From the NCBI GenBank assembly GCA_937948705.1, contig CALECF010000151.1:1-24693 (forward strand): a stretch of DNA of 24,693 nucleotides. The letters are read 5' to 3'. The stretch comes from an uncultured Anaerosolibacter sp. (GTDB lineage: Bacteria > Bacillota_A > Clostridia > Peptostreptococcales > Thermotaleaceae). Positions 1 to 7,539 of the stretch are shown in pieces. Every line of letters starts with the position of its first letter. Position 1 is the stretch's first letter. Under the pieces are notes generated by a model that was not told the origin of the DNA, made no database searches, and saw nothing but the letters and a program-made list of their open reading frames with translations. A program made the position numbers and the translations under genes.

Positions 1-1
1 G

Positions 2-322
2 CAATTCAAGACTTCCTATACCACCTATATTAACGAAAAACTATACCCATGCATCGGCAGCTATTCCTGTACCGTCTTAGACCCTGAATTCAGTAATGCA
101 GCACCCATACTCAAGATTCTAGAGGTGATACCCTTTGCAAAGGAACGGGATACATTCTCCATCACCATCCAGTCTTCCTATCGATATAACAATGTCACCC
201 ACACGGGAAAAGCAATCTATGAAATCTCCATTCCCACAACCACTACGTATCCACTGAATGAAGGGGATATAGATAAAATTATCCACATGAGATATCTATC
301 TGAACATCAGGCAGGTGTATAA
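2..322 (+). CDS. Hypothetical protein of a pilin cluster, 3' part only
   Basis: The reading frame is open from the left edge of the window to the TAA at 320-322, giving the last 106 residues of a protein whose start lies outside. The GTG at 125 is internal to this open frame and is unlikely to be the true start. The visible part is soluble, rich in Thr, Ile and Tyr, and has no membrane segment or motif that I recognise. It stops two bases before a prepilin gene, so it is probably co-transcribed with the two downstream prepilins and may be another pilus or secretion-system component, such as a minor pilin whose N-terminal signal is not in view. That role is inferred from position only. Confidence 0.6.
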   Translation, partial: QFKTSYTTYINEKLYPCIGSYSCTVLDPEFSNAAPILKILEVIPFAKERDTFSITIQSSYRYNNVTHTGKAIYEISIPTTTTYPLNEGDIDKIIHMRYLSEHQAGV

Positions 323-324
323 TA

Positions 325-768
325 ATGAAAGAAAAATTTAACCAAAGAGGCTTTACACTGATTGAAGTCGTGGCTGTCATCGGATTGATGGCAATTCTCG
401 CTGGTATCGTCATGCCCACCATAAAGAAGTCTAACTTTACCATGAGGTCCTATGGACGGCTGCTGTGTACGGATATACGGGAGGTACGCATGTCGAAGAT
501 GACCCTGGGTGGGCAATATAGCATTCTGCTCAGTAAAAAGTACTATAAGGTGTTGGATGGCACTCAAGAATTGAAAACCGTAGAGCTACCGGATCCTTTT
601 GAGCTATTTTATGGGGATGATGAGATTCGTTTCAATTACCAAGGTGTGCCCATCTATGGTGGTGACACCATCAAAATTTTTAACAAAGATTCAAAACGAT
701 TCTATAAGCTTACCATTGTCCCTGCCAGTGGCAGAGTATTGTTCATGGATACCCTGTATGGGCCTTAA
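325..768 (+). CDS. Prepilin / pseudopilin with type III signal (GspH-like)
   Basis: This is a 147-residue protein. The N-terminus is a short basic leader followed by a prepilin peptidase site: Gly9 then FTLIEVV, with the conserved Glu at +5 of the mature chain. A hydrophobic helix follows at about residues 10-31. This is the signature of type IV pilins and type II secretion pseudopilins, which are cleaved and N-methylated by a PilD/ComC-type peptidase and assembled as a filament from the membrane. The remainder looks like a small beta-rich globular head, as in GspH/FimT-type minor pilins. The start codon lies two bases after the preceding stop and the next gene overlaps its end, so translation is probably coupled. 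The specific system (pilus, competence pseudopilus or secretion) cannot be decided from the window. Confidence 0.85.
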   Translation: MKEKFNQRGFTLIEVVAVIGLMAILAGIVMPTIKKSNFTMRSYGRLLCTDIREVRMSKMTLGGQYSILLSKKYYKVLDGTQELKTVELPDPFELFYGDDEIRFNYQGVPIYGGDTIKIFNKDSKRFYKLTIVPASGRVLFMDTLYGP

Positions 769-1279
769 CAAAAGGGGATTCACCTATATGGAGCTGCTCA
801 TTGCCTTAGCAATTTTATGTATTGTCATGGGTATTATCTTTTCAATATTGATTGGTTATCAGAAGTATGTCCAACAAATCGATGATCAGCTAGAGCTCCA
901 GTATCAAACCCAAATCGCCATGAATGAGTTTTTGGATAAAGTAATGTATACCAGGGGCATCCATCAGGTAGTGTTTCATGATGAGTCCCAGGGCAAAATC
1001 AAAAAGCTAATCTTTGAAAATCCTTCCAAGGAGGCAAAGTATAAGAAACTTGTCTTTGAACATAAACGAGCTACCTCTAGCCTTTGGTATGGCTATGGTC
1101 AGGAAGCCAATGTGCAATATGCCAACTATATCAAGGACTTTGTGATTATGCCCATCGATGGCTCCTATAAAGATTGTAGTGGCATTCAGATTATCATCAC
1201 TGCCCGAAAAAATGACATCATCCTAAGGAGTGAGAATACTATATTCTTTCGCAATGGTGATCCTGCCAATAAAGAATAG
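758..1279 (+). CDS. Prepilin-like protein, second pseudopilin
   Basis: I place the start at the ATG at 758, giving 173 residues, because this puts the prepilin leader at the N-terminus: MGLNKRG, cleavage after Gly7, then FTYMELL with Glu at +5. Longer versions of the frame start inside the preceding gene and bury the leader. A single hydrophobic helix follows (about residues 11-32). The rest is a soluble head with no cysteine pair or other family mark that I can name. The gene overlaps the previous prepilin by 11 bases and lacks a strong ribosome site of its own, suggesting translational coupling. A rho-independent terminator follows at 1304, so this is the last gene of the pilin operon. Confidence 0.85.
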   Translation: MGLNKRGFTYMELLIALAILCIVMGIIFSILIGYQKYVQQIDDQLELQYQTQIAMNEFLDKVMYTRGIHQVVFHDESQGKIKKLIFENPSKEAKYKKLVFEHKRATSSLWYGYGQEANVQYANYIKDFVIMPIDGSYKDCSGIQIIITARKNDIILRSENTIFFRNGDPANKE

Positions 1280-1303
1280 ACCCTTGGATTGTCGAATTCA
1301 TAT

Positions 1304-1339
1304 AAAATTCCTCTGAACTTTAGAGGAATTTTAGTTTTT
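1304..1339 (+). terminator. Rho-independent terminator after the pilin operon
   Basis: An 11-bp perfect stem pairs 1304-1314 (AAAATTCCTCT) with 1322-1332 (AGAGGAATTTT), with a 7-base loop and a run of five T at 1335-1339. It lies 25 bases past the stop of the second prepilin gene and ends that operon. Confidence 0.8.
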
Positions 1340-1386
1340 GTATGGAATTTTAACTTTACAATGAATAATAAAAGAGGAGGTTTCCT

Positions 1387-1650
1387 ATGCTTAAAAATTA
1401 TATGGAAATTGTTGTGGACCACTTGCTTCCCTCAATGTTAAAGGTATTTCCTAATGTATGCCAGTGTGAACAATGCCTGAATGACATTAGAGCCATTGCC
1501 TTAAACCATTTGAAGCCCCAATATGTGGTGACTGATCAGGGTGAGGTCTATACAAGGATCAACGAGATGAATATTCAATTTGAAACCGATGTGATGAAGG
1601 CCCTCATAGACGCCATCGCCATCGTATCCAAAAATCCAAGACATCGTTAA
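1387..1650 (+). CDS. ComFB-family protein
   Basis: This 87-residue protein resembles the ComFB (late competence development) family. It shows an N-terminal helix, a Cys cluster at Cys25, Cys27 and Cys30, the segment DIRAIALNHLKPQYV, the VVTDQGE turn and a C-terminal helical half with Asp68 near VMKALIDA. The ribosome site AGAGGAGG is a good distance upstream of the ATG. Bacillus ComFB is encoded in the DNA-uptake comF operon. Recent work proposes that ComFB-like proteins bind cyclic dinucleotides and influence type IV pili; I have not been able to check this for the clostridial branch. The gene follows a pilin operon but is separated from it by a terminator. Function here is inferred. Confidence 0.75.
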   Translation: MLKNYMEIVVDHLLPSMLKVFPNVCQCEQCLNDIRAIALNHLKPQYVVTDQGEVYTRINEMNIQFETDVMKALIDAIAIVSKNPRHR

Positions 1651-1660
1651 ATGATATATG

Positions 1661-1691
1661 TTGTAAGAAAGATGCAAATCATGGGTATAAT
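1661..1691 (+). promoter_or_regulatory. Candidate sigma-A promoter for the pepP-efp unit
   Basis: A perfect TATAAT lies at 1686-1691, with TTGTAA at 1661-1666 as a possible -35 element. The spacer is 19 bases, longer than ideal, so the -35 call is weak. It lies 129 bases upstream of the aminopeptidase start. Confidence 0.4.
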
Positions 1692-1820
1692 ATTGTAAGT
1701 TTCATGAAAAATTCTATCCAAATATATAAATATGTGTTATCCTATTAAAAGATTGGGATTAGGTATGGTTTGGCATTTATGGAAACTTATGAACAATACG
1801 GTGGTGGAGGGGAATCTACA

Positions 1821-2882
1821 ATGATTGCAAGGCTCGCTCGTTTTAGAGAACAATTGAGTGACAAAGGCATAGACGCAGGGATCCTATACAAACCTGAAAA
1901 CAGAAGGTACTTGAGTGGCTTTACTGGAAGCTCCGGGTATGTGGTAGTCACCTTAGATGACGCCTATTTTATTACTGATTTTCGTTATATGGAGCAGGCC
2001 TCTAAGCAGTGTATGGGCTTTGAAGTTCTTGAGCATACAAATGAAAATCCGCTGCATACTATTTTGAAGGGCCTCAAGCTGAACAACATAGGATTTGAAG
2101 ATGATTTTGTAACCTATGCCCAGTATCGGGAGTTTTGCGATAAGCTGGAGCATACCAAAATGGTGCCCTTAGAAGGTGTCATGGGCAATCTCAGAAAGAT
2201 TAAGGATGAGGAAGAAATCAAAATGATCGAAAAGGCAGCACTCATTGCTGATCATGCTTTTGATCACATCCTGAAATTTATTAAAGTTGGTATGAAAGAA
2301 ACTGACGTTGCTTTGGAATTAGAAGTATTTATGAAAAGACAAGGAGCCAGCGGTTTATCCTTTGATAGCATTGTTGCATCCGGCGTCCGTTCATCGCTGC
2401 CCCATGGGGTTGCCTCGGATAAAATAATTGAAGAAGGCGACTTTGTCACCCTAGACTTTGGATGTGTGTACGAAGGTTATTGCTCTGATATGACAAGGAC
2501 TTTTGTCATGGGTAAAGCCAGTGAAAAACAAAAAGAAATCTATTCCATCGTCCTAGACGCCCAACTAAATGCTTTGGAAGCCATTAAACCGGGTATAACA
2601 GGTGTAGAGGTAGATAGGATTGCAAGGGATATCATCAATGAAAAGGGTTATGGCAATTGTTTTGGTCATGGCTTAGGTCATGGCGTTGGACTAGAGGTCC
2701 ATGAGGCACCAAGACTATCACCCCTTGGCCATGAGACGTTAAGGCCAGGTATGGTGGTCACCGATGAACCAGGGATTTACGTACCCGGCTTTGGCGGAGT
2801 ACGCATCGAAGACCTTGTGGTGGTAACTGAGACAGGCTGCAAAACCCTATCGAAGTCCCCAAAGGAGCTCATTGAGCTATAG
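1821..2882 (+). CDS. pepP: Xaa-Pro aminopeptidase (M24B, aminopeptidase P type)
   Basis: This cytosolic metallopeptidase removes an N-terminal residue that precedes proline. I start it at ATG 1821, behind a GGAGGGG ribosome site; the upstream extension to 1770 has no ribosome site and an unlikely Gly-rich leader. The product is 353 residues, the usual size of the clostridial and Bacillus YqhT-type enzymes. Residues 1-125 form the creatinase-type N-terminal domain. Residues 130-350 form the pita-bread catalytic domain with all five dinuclear metal ligands: Asp212 (LDFG), Asp223 (SDMTRT), His287 (GHGLGHGVGL), Glu316 (DEPGIY) and Glu330 (VRIEDL). It sits just upstream of efp, the same pairing as in Bacillus subtilis. 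Confidence 0.93.
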   Translation: MIARLARFREQLSDKGIDAGILYKPENRRYLSGFTGSSGYVVVTLDDAYFITDFRYMEQASKQCMGFEVLEHTNENPLHTILKGLKLNNIGFEDDFVTYAQYREFCDKLEHTKMVPLEGVMGNLRKIKDEEEIKMIEKAALIADHAFDHILKFIKVGMKETDVALELEVFMKRQGASGLSFDSIVASGVRSSLPHGVASDKIIEEGDFVTLDFGCVYEGYCSDMTRTFVMGKASEKQKEIYSIVLDAQLNALEAIKPGITGVEVDRIARDIINEKGYGNCFGHGLGHGVGLEVHEAPRLSPLGHETLRPGMVVTDEPGIYVPGFGGVRIEDLVVVTETGCKTLSKSPKELIEL

Positions 2883-2967
2883 AATGTATACAACTACTGG
2901 TAATACACGATACTATCAGTAGATCAATAAATTATTTTATATATTTATGATTAATGGAGGGATACAA

Positions 2968-3525
2968 ATGATTTCAGCATCAGATTTTAGAAAAGGTGTT
3001 ACTTTTGAAATAAATGGTGAACCTTTCGTAGTAGTAGATTTTCAACATGTTAAACCAGGCAAGGGTGCTGCGTTCGTTAGAACAAAGTATAAAAGTGTTA
3101 CGTCGGGTGCTATCCGTGAGGAAGCTTTTAACCCAAATGACAAATTCCCAAAGGCCCATATTGAAACTAAGCAGATGCAGTACTTATACAGTAGTGATGA
3201 TCTTTACTACTTCATGGATAATGAGTCTTATGAACAATTGCCATTGTCCAAGGAGCAGGTTGAGGATGCCATTATTTATCTAAGAGAGAATGATACAGCC
3301 ACTGTTAAGTTCTTCAAAGGAAAGGCTTTCCAGGTGGATCCACCAAACTTTGTCGAGCTTGTTGTAACTTATACAGAACCAGGCGTAAAGGGTGCTACTG
3401 CCACGAACGTATCAAAGCCAGCAACGGTAGAAACAGGTGCCATTATCCATGTGCCTATTTTCATCAATGAAGGTGACAAAATAAAAATTGATACCCGTAC
3501 TGGTGACTATTTGTCAAGAGCTTAG
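2968..3525 (+). CDS. efp: Translation elongation factor P
   Basis: EF-P binds between the P and E sites of the ribosome and relieves stalling at polyproline stretches. The start at ATG 2968 follows a GGAGGG ribosome site and gives 185 residues, the standard length. The N-terminal KOW-like domain carries [14 protein letters not shown] with Lys32 at the tip, the position that receives the 5-aminopentanol modification in Bacillus subtilis. Two OB-fold domains follow, ending in the typical [15 protein letters not shown]. The longer frame from 2947 adds only a poor leader. Neighbours are an Xaa-Pro aminopeptidase upstream and a small acidic zinc-ribbon protein downstream. Confidence 0.97.
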   Translation: MISASDFRKGVTFEINGEPFVVVDFQHVKPGKGAAFVRTKYKSVTSGAIREEAFNPNDKFPKAHIETKQMQYLYSSDDLYYFMDNESYEQLPLSKEQVEDAIIYLRENDTATVKFFKGKAFQVDPPNFVELVVTYTEPGVKGATATNVSKPATVETGAIIHVPIFINEGDKIKIDTRTGDYLSRA

Positions 3526-3566
3526 GCAATAATACTAAAGTATATTAATAAAAAGGAGGTTTCACC

Positions 3567-4022
3567 ATGAATTATCTTTATGAAAGAGTTGCTTATTTAA
3601 GAGGGCTTGCAGATGGCTCTGAGCTTACTGAGGAAACGAAAGAAGGTAAGGTTCTTCTGAATATGATTGATATTTTAGAAGATTTCGCTGACTCTATGGA
3701 AGAGCTAAAGCGAGAAGTAGAAGATTTAGATGAATATGTGGAGGCGCTGGATGAGGATTTAGCCGTCGTTGAGGATGACGTATATGGTGAAATGGACGAC
3801 GAGGATCTCGATGACGAAGATGAGGATGACGAAGAAGCGATTGATTTCGTTGAATTGGAATGTCCTAACTGTCAAGAAATGATTTACCTTGATCAAGATA
3901 TGGTGGATCATGCTGATGATGATACTGAAGTTGTTTGTCCTAGCTGCCACGAAAAAATATATTTTGAAGATGCATGTGCTGAAGAAGGCGGATGCTGCGG
4001 CCATCACCACCATCACGAATAG
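3567..4022 (+). CDS. CD1247-type acidic zinc-ribbon protein
   Basis: This is a 151-residue protein of a clostridial family whose N-terminal domain is called after CD1247; no biochemical role is known to me. Residues 1-65 form a helical, probably coiled-coil domain (MNYLYERVAYLRGLADG start). Residues 66-92 are an almost uninterrupted Asp/Glu linker. Residues 97-133 form a zinc ribbon with two CxxC pairs at Cys99/Cys102 and Cys124/Cys127. The tail holds two adjacent Cys and five His before the final Glu. A strong AAGGAGG ribosome site precedes the ATG. It lies between efp and the spoIIIA operon and is followed by a terminator. Metal binding is likely from the sequence; nucleic-acid binding is only a possibility. 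Confidence 0.75.
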   Translation: MNYLYERVAYLRGLADGSELTEETKEGKVLLNMIDILEDFADSMEELKREVEDLDEYVEALDEDLAVVEDDVYGEMDDEDLDDEDEDDEEAIDFVELECPNCQEMIYLDQDMVDHADDDTEVVCPSCHEKIYFEDACAEEGGCCGHHHHHE

Positions 4023-4032
4023 TTATAAAGAT

Positions 4033-4067
4033 AACCTGATACATCATGTATCAGGTTTTTTTATTTT
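4033..4067 (+). terminator. Rho-independent terminator after the zinc-ribbon gene
   Basis: AACCTGATACAT at 4033-4044 pairs with ATGTATCAGGTT at 4046-4057, folding to a stem of about 10 bp, and the descending arm runs into seven T at 4056-4062. It separates the pepP-efp unit from the spoIIIA operon. Confidence 0.9.
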
Positions 4068-4088
4068 GAAAAGCAAATTTTAATCATA

Positions 4089-4117
4089 ATATTGTCCTTT
4101 TTAAAATACATATCTAT
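4089..4117 (+). promoter_or_regulatory. Candidate sigma-E promoter of the spoIIIA operon
   Basis: ATATT at 4089-4093 could be a sigma-E -35 element, and CATATCTAT at 4109-4117 a degenerate form of the -10 element (consensus CATACAnT). The 15-base spacer fits. In Bacillus subtilis spoIIIAA-AH is transcribed by sigma-E in the mother cell. The -10 match is only partial, so this rests largely on context. Confidence 0.4.
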
Positions 4118-4135
4118 ATAAAGGAGGGACAGGTT

Positions 4136-5182
4136 ATGGATGGATCAGGGAATATGAATTTTTTAAAGAAAGGTACTTCAGAATACTTTCCTAGGAAAGA
4201 AATTCTTGATGCCCTTCCTCTACATCTTAGACAGCTCATACATGGACTACCTTCAAAGTTATGGGATAGCATGGAGGAAATACGGTTGCGTGCGAATCAG
4301 CCACTGCTGGTTCAAAGTCTAAATAGAGATGTGTTCATTTATGTCAATGGCAAAACAGGTACTGAAGCTTCAAAGGCATATTTTGTCACAAAGATAGATC
4401 TAGAAAAAACTTTCCAGCTTGTTACAGATTATTCTGTATACGCCCTGGAGGAGGATATTAAAAAAGGGTTCATTACCATCCGCGGTGGTCATCGTGTAGG
4501 GATCAGCGGTCGAACTGTCATGAATGGATCAGCCATTAAAACCATCAAGGATATCAGTGGTATCAATATCAGGATTTCTCGACAGAAGATCGGTATTTCC
4601 GATGACTATATGGAGTACATCGTAACGAGTCCTGGTACTTTTAAAAATACATTGATTATCTCACCCCCCCAATGTGGCAAAACAACGCTTTTGCGGGATA
4701 TGGTTCGAAACTTAAGCCACGGCATGACAAAAAAAGGTTTCCAAGGATTTAAAGTAGGTGTGGTGGATGAACGCTCTGAAATTTGCGGTGCCTACCAAGG
4801 GATTCCTCAGAATGATATCGGCATTCGAACAGATATTTTGGATGCTTGCCCAAAGGCGGAGGGTATTATGATGTTGATACGTTCCATGTCTCCTCAGATT
4901 ATTACCACCGATGAGATCGGTAAATTGGAGGATGTCATGGCTATAGAGGAGGCTCTCAATGCTGGGGTGAAGGTTTTAACTACGGTTCATGGCCATAGCT
5001 TTGAAGAAGTATGTAGGCGTCCCCATCTGAAGCTGCTGATGGAGCAAAACATATTTGAAAGGATCATTATTCTATCCAATATACCAAAGGTTGGCACGAT
5101 CCAATCTATCCTTGATGGTAAAACAAGAGTCCCTTTATTACAGTATACAGGCACCAGCAGGAGGTGTGAGTCTATTGGCTAA
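4136..5182 (+). CDS. spoIIIAA: Stage III sporulation protein AA (ATPase)
   Basis: SpoIIIAA is the cytosolic secretion-type ATPase of the SpoIIIA-SpoIIQ channel, acting on the mother-cell side of the engulfed forespore. The product is 348 residues, starting at ATG 4136 after AAGGAGGG. The Walker A loop is SPPQCGKTT (residues 176-184, Lys182), followed by LLRDMVR. The first glycine of the usual GPPxxGKTT form is Ser176 here, a mild variation. A Walker B-like hydrophobic stretch (PQIITTDEIG) and a conserved VLTTVHG segment complete the fold. The last codons overlap the start of spoIIIAB by 8 bases. First gene of a complete eight-gene operon. Confidence 0.96.
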   Translation: MDGSGNMNFLKKGTSEYFPRKEILDALPLHLRQLIHGLPSKLWDSMEEIRLRANQPLLVQSLNRDVFIYVNGKTGTEASKAYFVTKIDLEKTFQLVTDYSVYALEEDIKKGFITIRGGHRVGISGRTVMNGSAIKTIKDISGINIRISRQKIGISDDYMEYIVTSPGTFKNTLIISPPQCGKTTLLRDMVRNLSHGMTKKGFQGFKVGVVDERSEICGAYQGIPQNDIGIRTDILDACPKAEGIMMLIRSMSPQIITTDEIGKLEDVMAIEEALNAGVKVLTTVHGHSFEEVCRRPHLKLLMEQNIFERIIILSNIPKVGTIQSILDGKTRVPLLQYTGTSRRCESIG

Positions 5183-5693
5183 GGTGATCATTTCCATCAT
5201 TATTGTTCTCAGTGCATCCTTTATCGGATATATCCTTGCCTATAAATATGTACAGAGGCCAAGGCAAATCAAACATCTAATGCTGACCTTGCAGCTTTTA
5301 GAAACAGAGATTTTGTATCTATTAACGCCACTCCCTTTAGCACTGAAAAAGGTGGCTGGTAAATCTCCTGGAGAGTTGAATAGGATTTTCTCTGAAACCA
5401 GTATGTTACTTGAAAAAAAGAACGGTTTCAGCATAGAAGATGCATGGCGTCAATCTGTGGAAAAAAACTACCAATTCACATCTTTGACTATGGAAGATAA
5501 GGAAGCCTTGGTTGACTTTGGTATGAGCTTAGGTACCGTGGACAGAGACCATCAAATGAAGAACTTCCACTATATCTACGCACAGCTTAAAAAACAACTT
5601 CAGTCAGCTGAAGATCTAAGGCTAAAAAATGAGCGTATGTATAAAAGCTTAGGTATCCTGCTGGGTATGACAATCGTCATTTTATTTCTATAA
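5175..5693 (+). CDS. spoIIIAB: Stage III sporulation protein AB
   Basis: I place the start at the TTG at 5175, overlapping the end of spoIIIAA, because a strong AGGAGGTG lies at 5159-5166 and the resulting 172 residues match the Bacillus SpoIIIAB length (about 171). There is one N-terminal membrane helix (about residues 4-22, AKVIISIIIVLSASFIGYIL). The soluble helical domain after it resembles a type II secretion F-protein domain, and a hydrophobic C-terminus (ILLGMTIVILFL) closes the protein. It belongs to the SpoIIIA channel in the outer forespore membrane. No ATG is available near this position in frame; the longer version from 5055 would lie inside spoIIIAA. Confidence 0.94.
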   Translation: MAKVIISIIIVLSASFIGYILAYKYVQRPRQIKHLMLTLQLLETEILYLLTPLPLALKKVAGKSPGELNRIFSETSMLLEKKNGFSIEDAWRQSVEKNYQFTSLTMEDKEALVDFGMSLGTVDRDHQMKNFHYIYAQLKKQLQSAEDLRLKNERMYKSLGILLGMTIVILFL

Positions 5694-5721
5694 ATGAAAG
5701 ACAAAATAAGGAGGATTTCAA

Positions 5722-5925
5722 ATGAGTTCGAATATAGACATGATCTTTAAGATCGCCAGTATAGGCATTCTATTGGCAGTATTACACCAAGTATTGACCC
5801 GATCCGGAAGAGAAGAAATGGCAACCATGACAAGCTTAACGGGCATCATCGTTGTACTATTCATGGTGATCCAGCTTGTAAATAATCTCTTTACAACAGT
5901 CAGAACCATGTTCCAACTGTACTAA
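5722..5925 (+). CDS. spoIIIAC: Stage III sporulation protein AC
   Basis: This small integral membrane protein of 67 residues has the two-helix pattern of the family: IFKIASIGILLAVLHQVL, a short polar loop with SGREE, then LTGIIVVLFMVIQLVNNLF. Length and sequence match SpoIIIAC (about 68 residues). The AAGGAGG ribosome site is well spaced. It is a membrane platform component of the SpoIIIA channel, encoded as the third gene of the operon, 28 bases after spoIIIAB. Confidence 0.95.
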   Translation: MSSNIDMIFKIASIGILLAVLHQVLTRSGREEMATMTSLTGIIVVLFMVIQLVNNLFTTVRTMFQLY

Positions 5926-5945
5926 TATAAAAGGTGTGATTTCTA

Positions 5946-6332
5946 ATGGAAATATTTAAAATTGTAGGCTTGGGTCTAATTGCAGCCATTCTTTCGGTGG
6001 TTCTGAGAAGTGAGAAACCGGAGATCTCATTGCAAATTAGTATTGTAACAGGGTTAGTTATTTTTCTTTTCATTGCAACCAAACTTAGCTATGTCCTAGA
6101 TATATTGAATATGGTTGCACAAAAGATTGATGTAGATTTGATTTACATCACCACCATTTTTAGAATCGTGGGTATTGCCTACATCTCCGAATTCGGTGCT
6201 CAGATATGCAGAGATGCAGGGGAAGCAGCCATCGCATCAAAAATTGAGTTTGCGGGCAAGGTGTTGATCATGGTCCTCGCAGTACCTATTCTCGTTGCGC
6301 TGTTAAATTTACTTGTGAAACTAATGCCATAG
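5946..6332 (+). CDS. spoIIIAD: Stage III sporulation protein AD
   Basis: This is a 128-residue membrane protein with about four hydrophobic segments, starting IFKIVGLGLIAAILSVVL and ending VLIMVLAVPILVALLNLL. The cytosolic or loop motif FRIVGIAYISEFGAQICRDAG is the family signature. SpoIIIAD acts with SpoIIIAC and AE as the membrane platform of the SpoIIIA-SpoIIQ complex. A GGTGTGAT ribosome site precedes the ATG. The gene ends 12 bases before the start of spoIIIAE. Confidence 0.95.
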   Translation: MEIFKIVGLGLIAAILSVVLRSEKPEISLQISIVTGLVIFLFIATKLSYVLDILNMVAQKIDVDLIYITTIFRIVGIAYISEFGAQICRDAGEAAIASKIEFAGKVLIMVLAVPILVALLNLLVKLMP

Positions 6333-6344
6333 GATGTGAAATTG

Positions 6345-7526
6345 ATGAAAAAAACAATATGCCTGGTCATTTTCATAAGCATCTTCTTTGCCCATACCTC
6401 TTTTGCCATGGAACAGAACCCTGAGAATAGCTCGGTCACCAATGAACTCATCATGGAGCAATTTGATAAGATGGATACCAGCGATTTAAACCGGATCGTT
6501 GAGAGCATCAATCAGGATGTCAATCAATATTTGCCTACCTTAAACCTAAAGTCCCTCATACAGAATATTATCAAGGGAGAGAGTGTATTTTCTATCAAAG
6601 ACCTCCTGAATGGTCTTTTAAAATACCTCTTTAAAGAGGTGGTGGCAAATTCCATGCTCCTAGTAAGGCTCATCATTATTGCCGTACTTTGTGCATTCCT
6701 TAACAATCTTTCCAATGCCTTTGAAAGTGATGCCGTAGGAAAGCTGGCCTATAGCACTTGCTATATCATTATTATTGCCATCGCCATACAAAGTTTTTCT
6801 ATCGCTACCCAGATAGGAGTCAACGCCATCGATGATATGGTCATGTTTGTGCAAGCACTTCTTCCTATTTTACTCACTCTATTGATGACCATGGGAGGTA
6901 TTACAGCATCTGCATTGTTTCAGCCCATCATCATCGCTTCGGTAGGGATCATCAGTACCCTTATGAAAACCGTTGTGATACCGCTGATCTTTTTTTCCGT
7001 GATTTTATCGATTGTGAATTATCTCTCTTCAAAAATTCATGTTTCTAGGTTAGCATCCCTATTAAAGCAGGTTTGTGTCATCTTGACTGGGTTGATGCTA
7101 ACAGTATTTATCGGCATTATCACCATACAAGGTGTCGCTGCTTCTGCTACGGACGGTGTCACCATAAGGACCGCTAAGTTTGCTGTTGGATTGATTCCAG
7201 TGGTAGGGGGATTCATATCTGATGCAGCTGACGCAGTCCTAGGCTGCTCTCTTATCCTGAAGAATGCCATTGGCGGTATTGGTCTTTTCGTTCTGGCACT
7301 CATTGTTATGATGCCTTTATTGAAAATTTTAGCGCTAATTTTAATTTATAAGCTGGCCAGTGCGCTGATCGAGCCCATCGTAGATAGCGACCTGCCTGAT
7401 TGTTTAAATGATCTAAGTAATGCATTGGTGATGCTGTTTGGTACAGTCCTTTCTGTGGCTATTATGTTTTTTATGGCAGTGACAATGATCATAGGCGCAG
7501 GTAACATCAGCGCCATGATGAGATAA
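6345..7526 (+). CDS. spoIIIAE: Stage III sporulation protein AE
   Basis: This is the large polytopic membrane protein of the SpoIIIA channel, 393 residues from ATG 6345. I prefer this start over the in-frame GTG at 6336, since it leaves room for the AGGA at 6331-6334 and exposes a clean signal peptide (KKTICLVIFISIFFAHTSFA, cut near Ala21). A soluble region of about 80 residues follows, containing NQDVNQYLPTL. Seven or so membrane helices come next, beginning near LVRLIIIAVLCAFLNNL. The family-typical FQPIIIASVGIISTLMKT and FAVGLIPVVGGFISDAAD segments are present. Length matches the Bacillus protein (about 399). SpoIIIAE is exported to the intermembrane space side and may form part of the pore. 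Confidence 0.95.
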   Translation: MKKTICLVIFISIFFAHTSFAMEQNPENSSVTNELIMEQFDKMDTSDLNRIVESINQDVNQYLPTLNLKSLIQNIIKGESVFSIKDLLNGLLKYLFKEVVANSMLLVRLIIIAVLCAFLNNLSNAFESDAVGKLAYSTCYIIIIAIAIQSFSIATQIGVNAIDDMVMFVQALLPILLTLLMTMGGITASALFQPIIIASVGIISTLMKTVVIPLIFFSVILSIVNYLSSKIHVSRLASLLKQVCVILTGLMLTVFIGIITIQGVAASATDGVTIRTAKFAVGLIPVVGGFISDAADAVLGCSLILKNAIGGIGLFVLALIVMMPLLKILALILIYKLASALIEPIVDSDLPDCLNDLSNALVMLFGTVLSVAIMFFMAVTMIIGAGNISAMMR

Positions 7527-7539
7527 AGGAGATGAGCTT

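Noticed and set aside
1770..1820. Upstream start for the aminopeptidase
   Set aside because: The extension has no ribosome site, encodes a Gly-rich stretch made by the ribosome site sequence itself, and is not needed for the family length.
2894..2922. Hairpin CTACTGGTA/TATCAGTAG between pepP and efp
   Set aside because: The 9-bp stem has a G-U pair and an 11-base loop and is followed by AT-rich sequence without a T run. It is not a convincing terminator or riboswitch.
4004..4019. Run of His codons at the end of the zinc-ribbon gene, looking like an engineered tag
   Set aside because: It is five His and a Glu following a natural Cys/Gly/His-rich tail in an otherwise undisturbed chromosome, so a native metal-binding tail is more likely than a cloning artefact.
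6200..6511. Reverse-strand ORF of 103 codons across spoIIIAD/AE
   Set aside because: It is a shadow of the well-supported forward genes, with no ribosome site or family resemblance.
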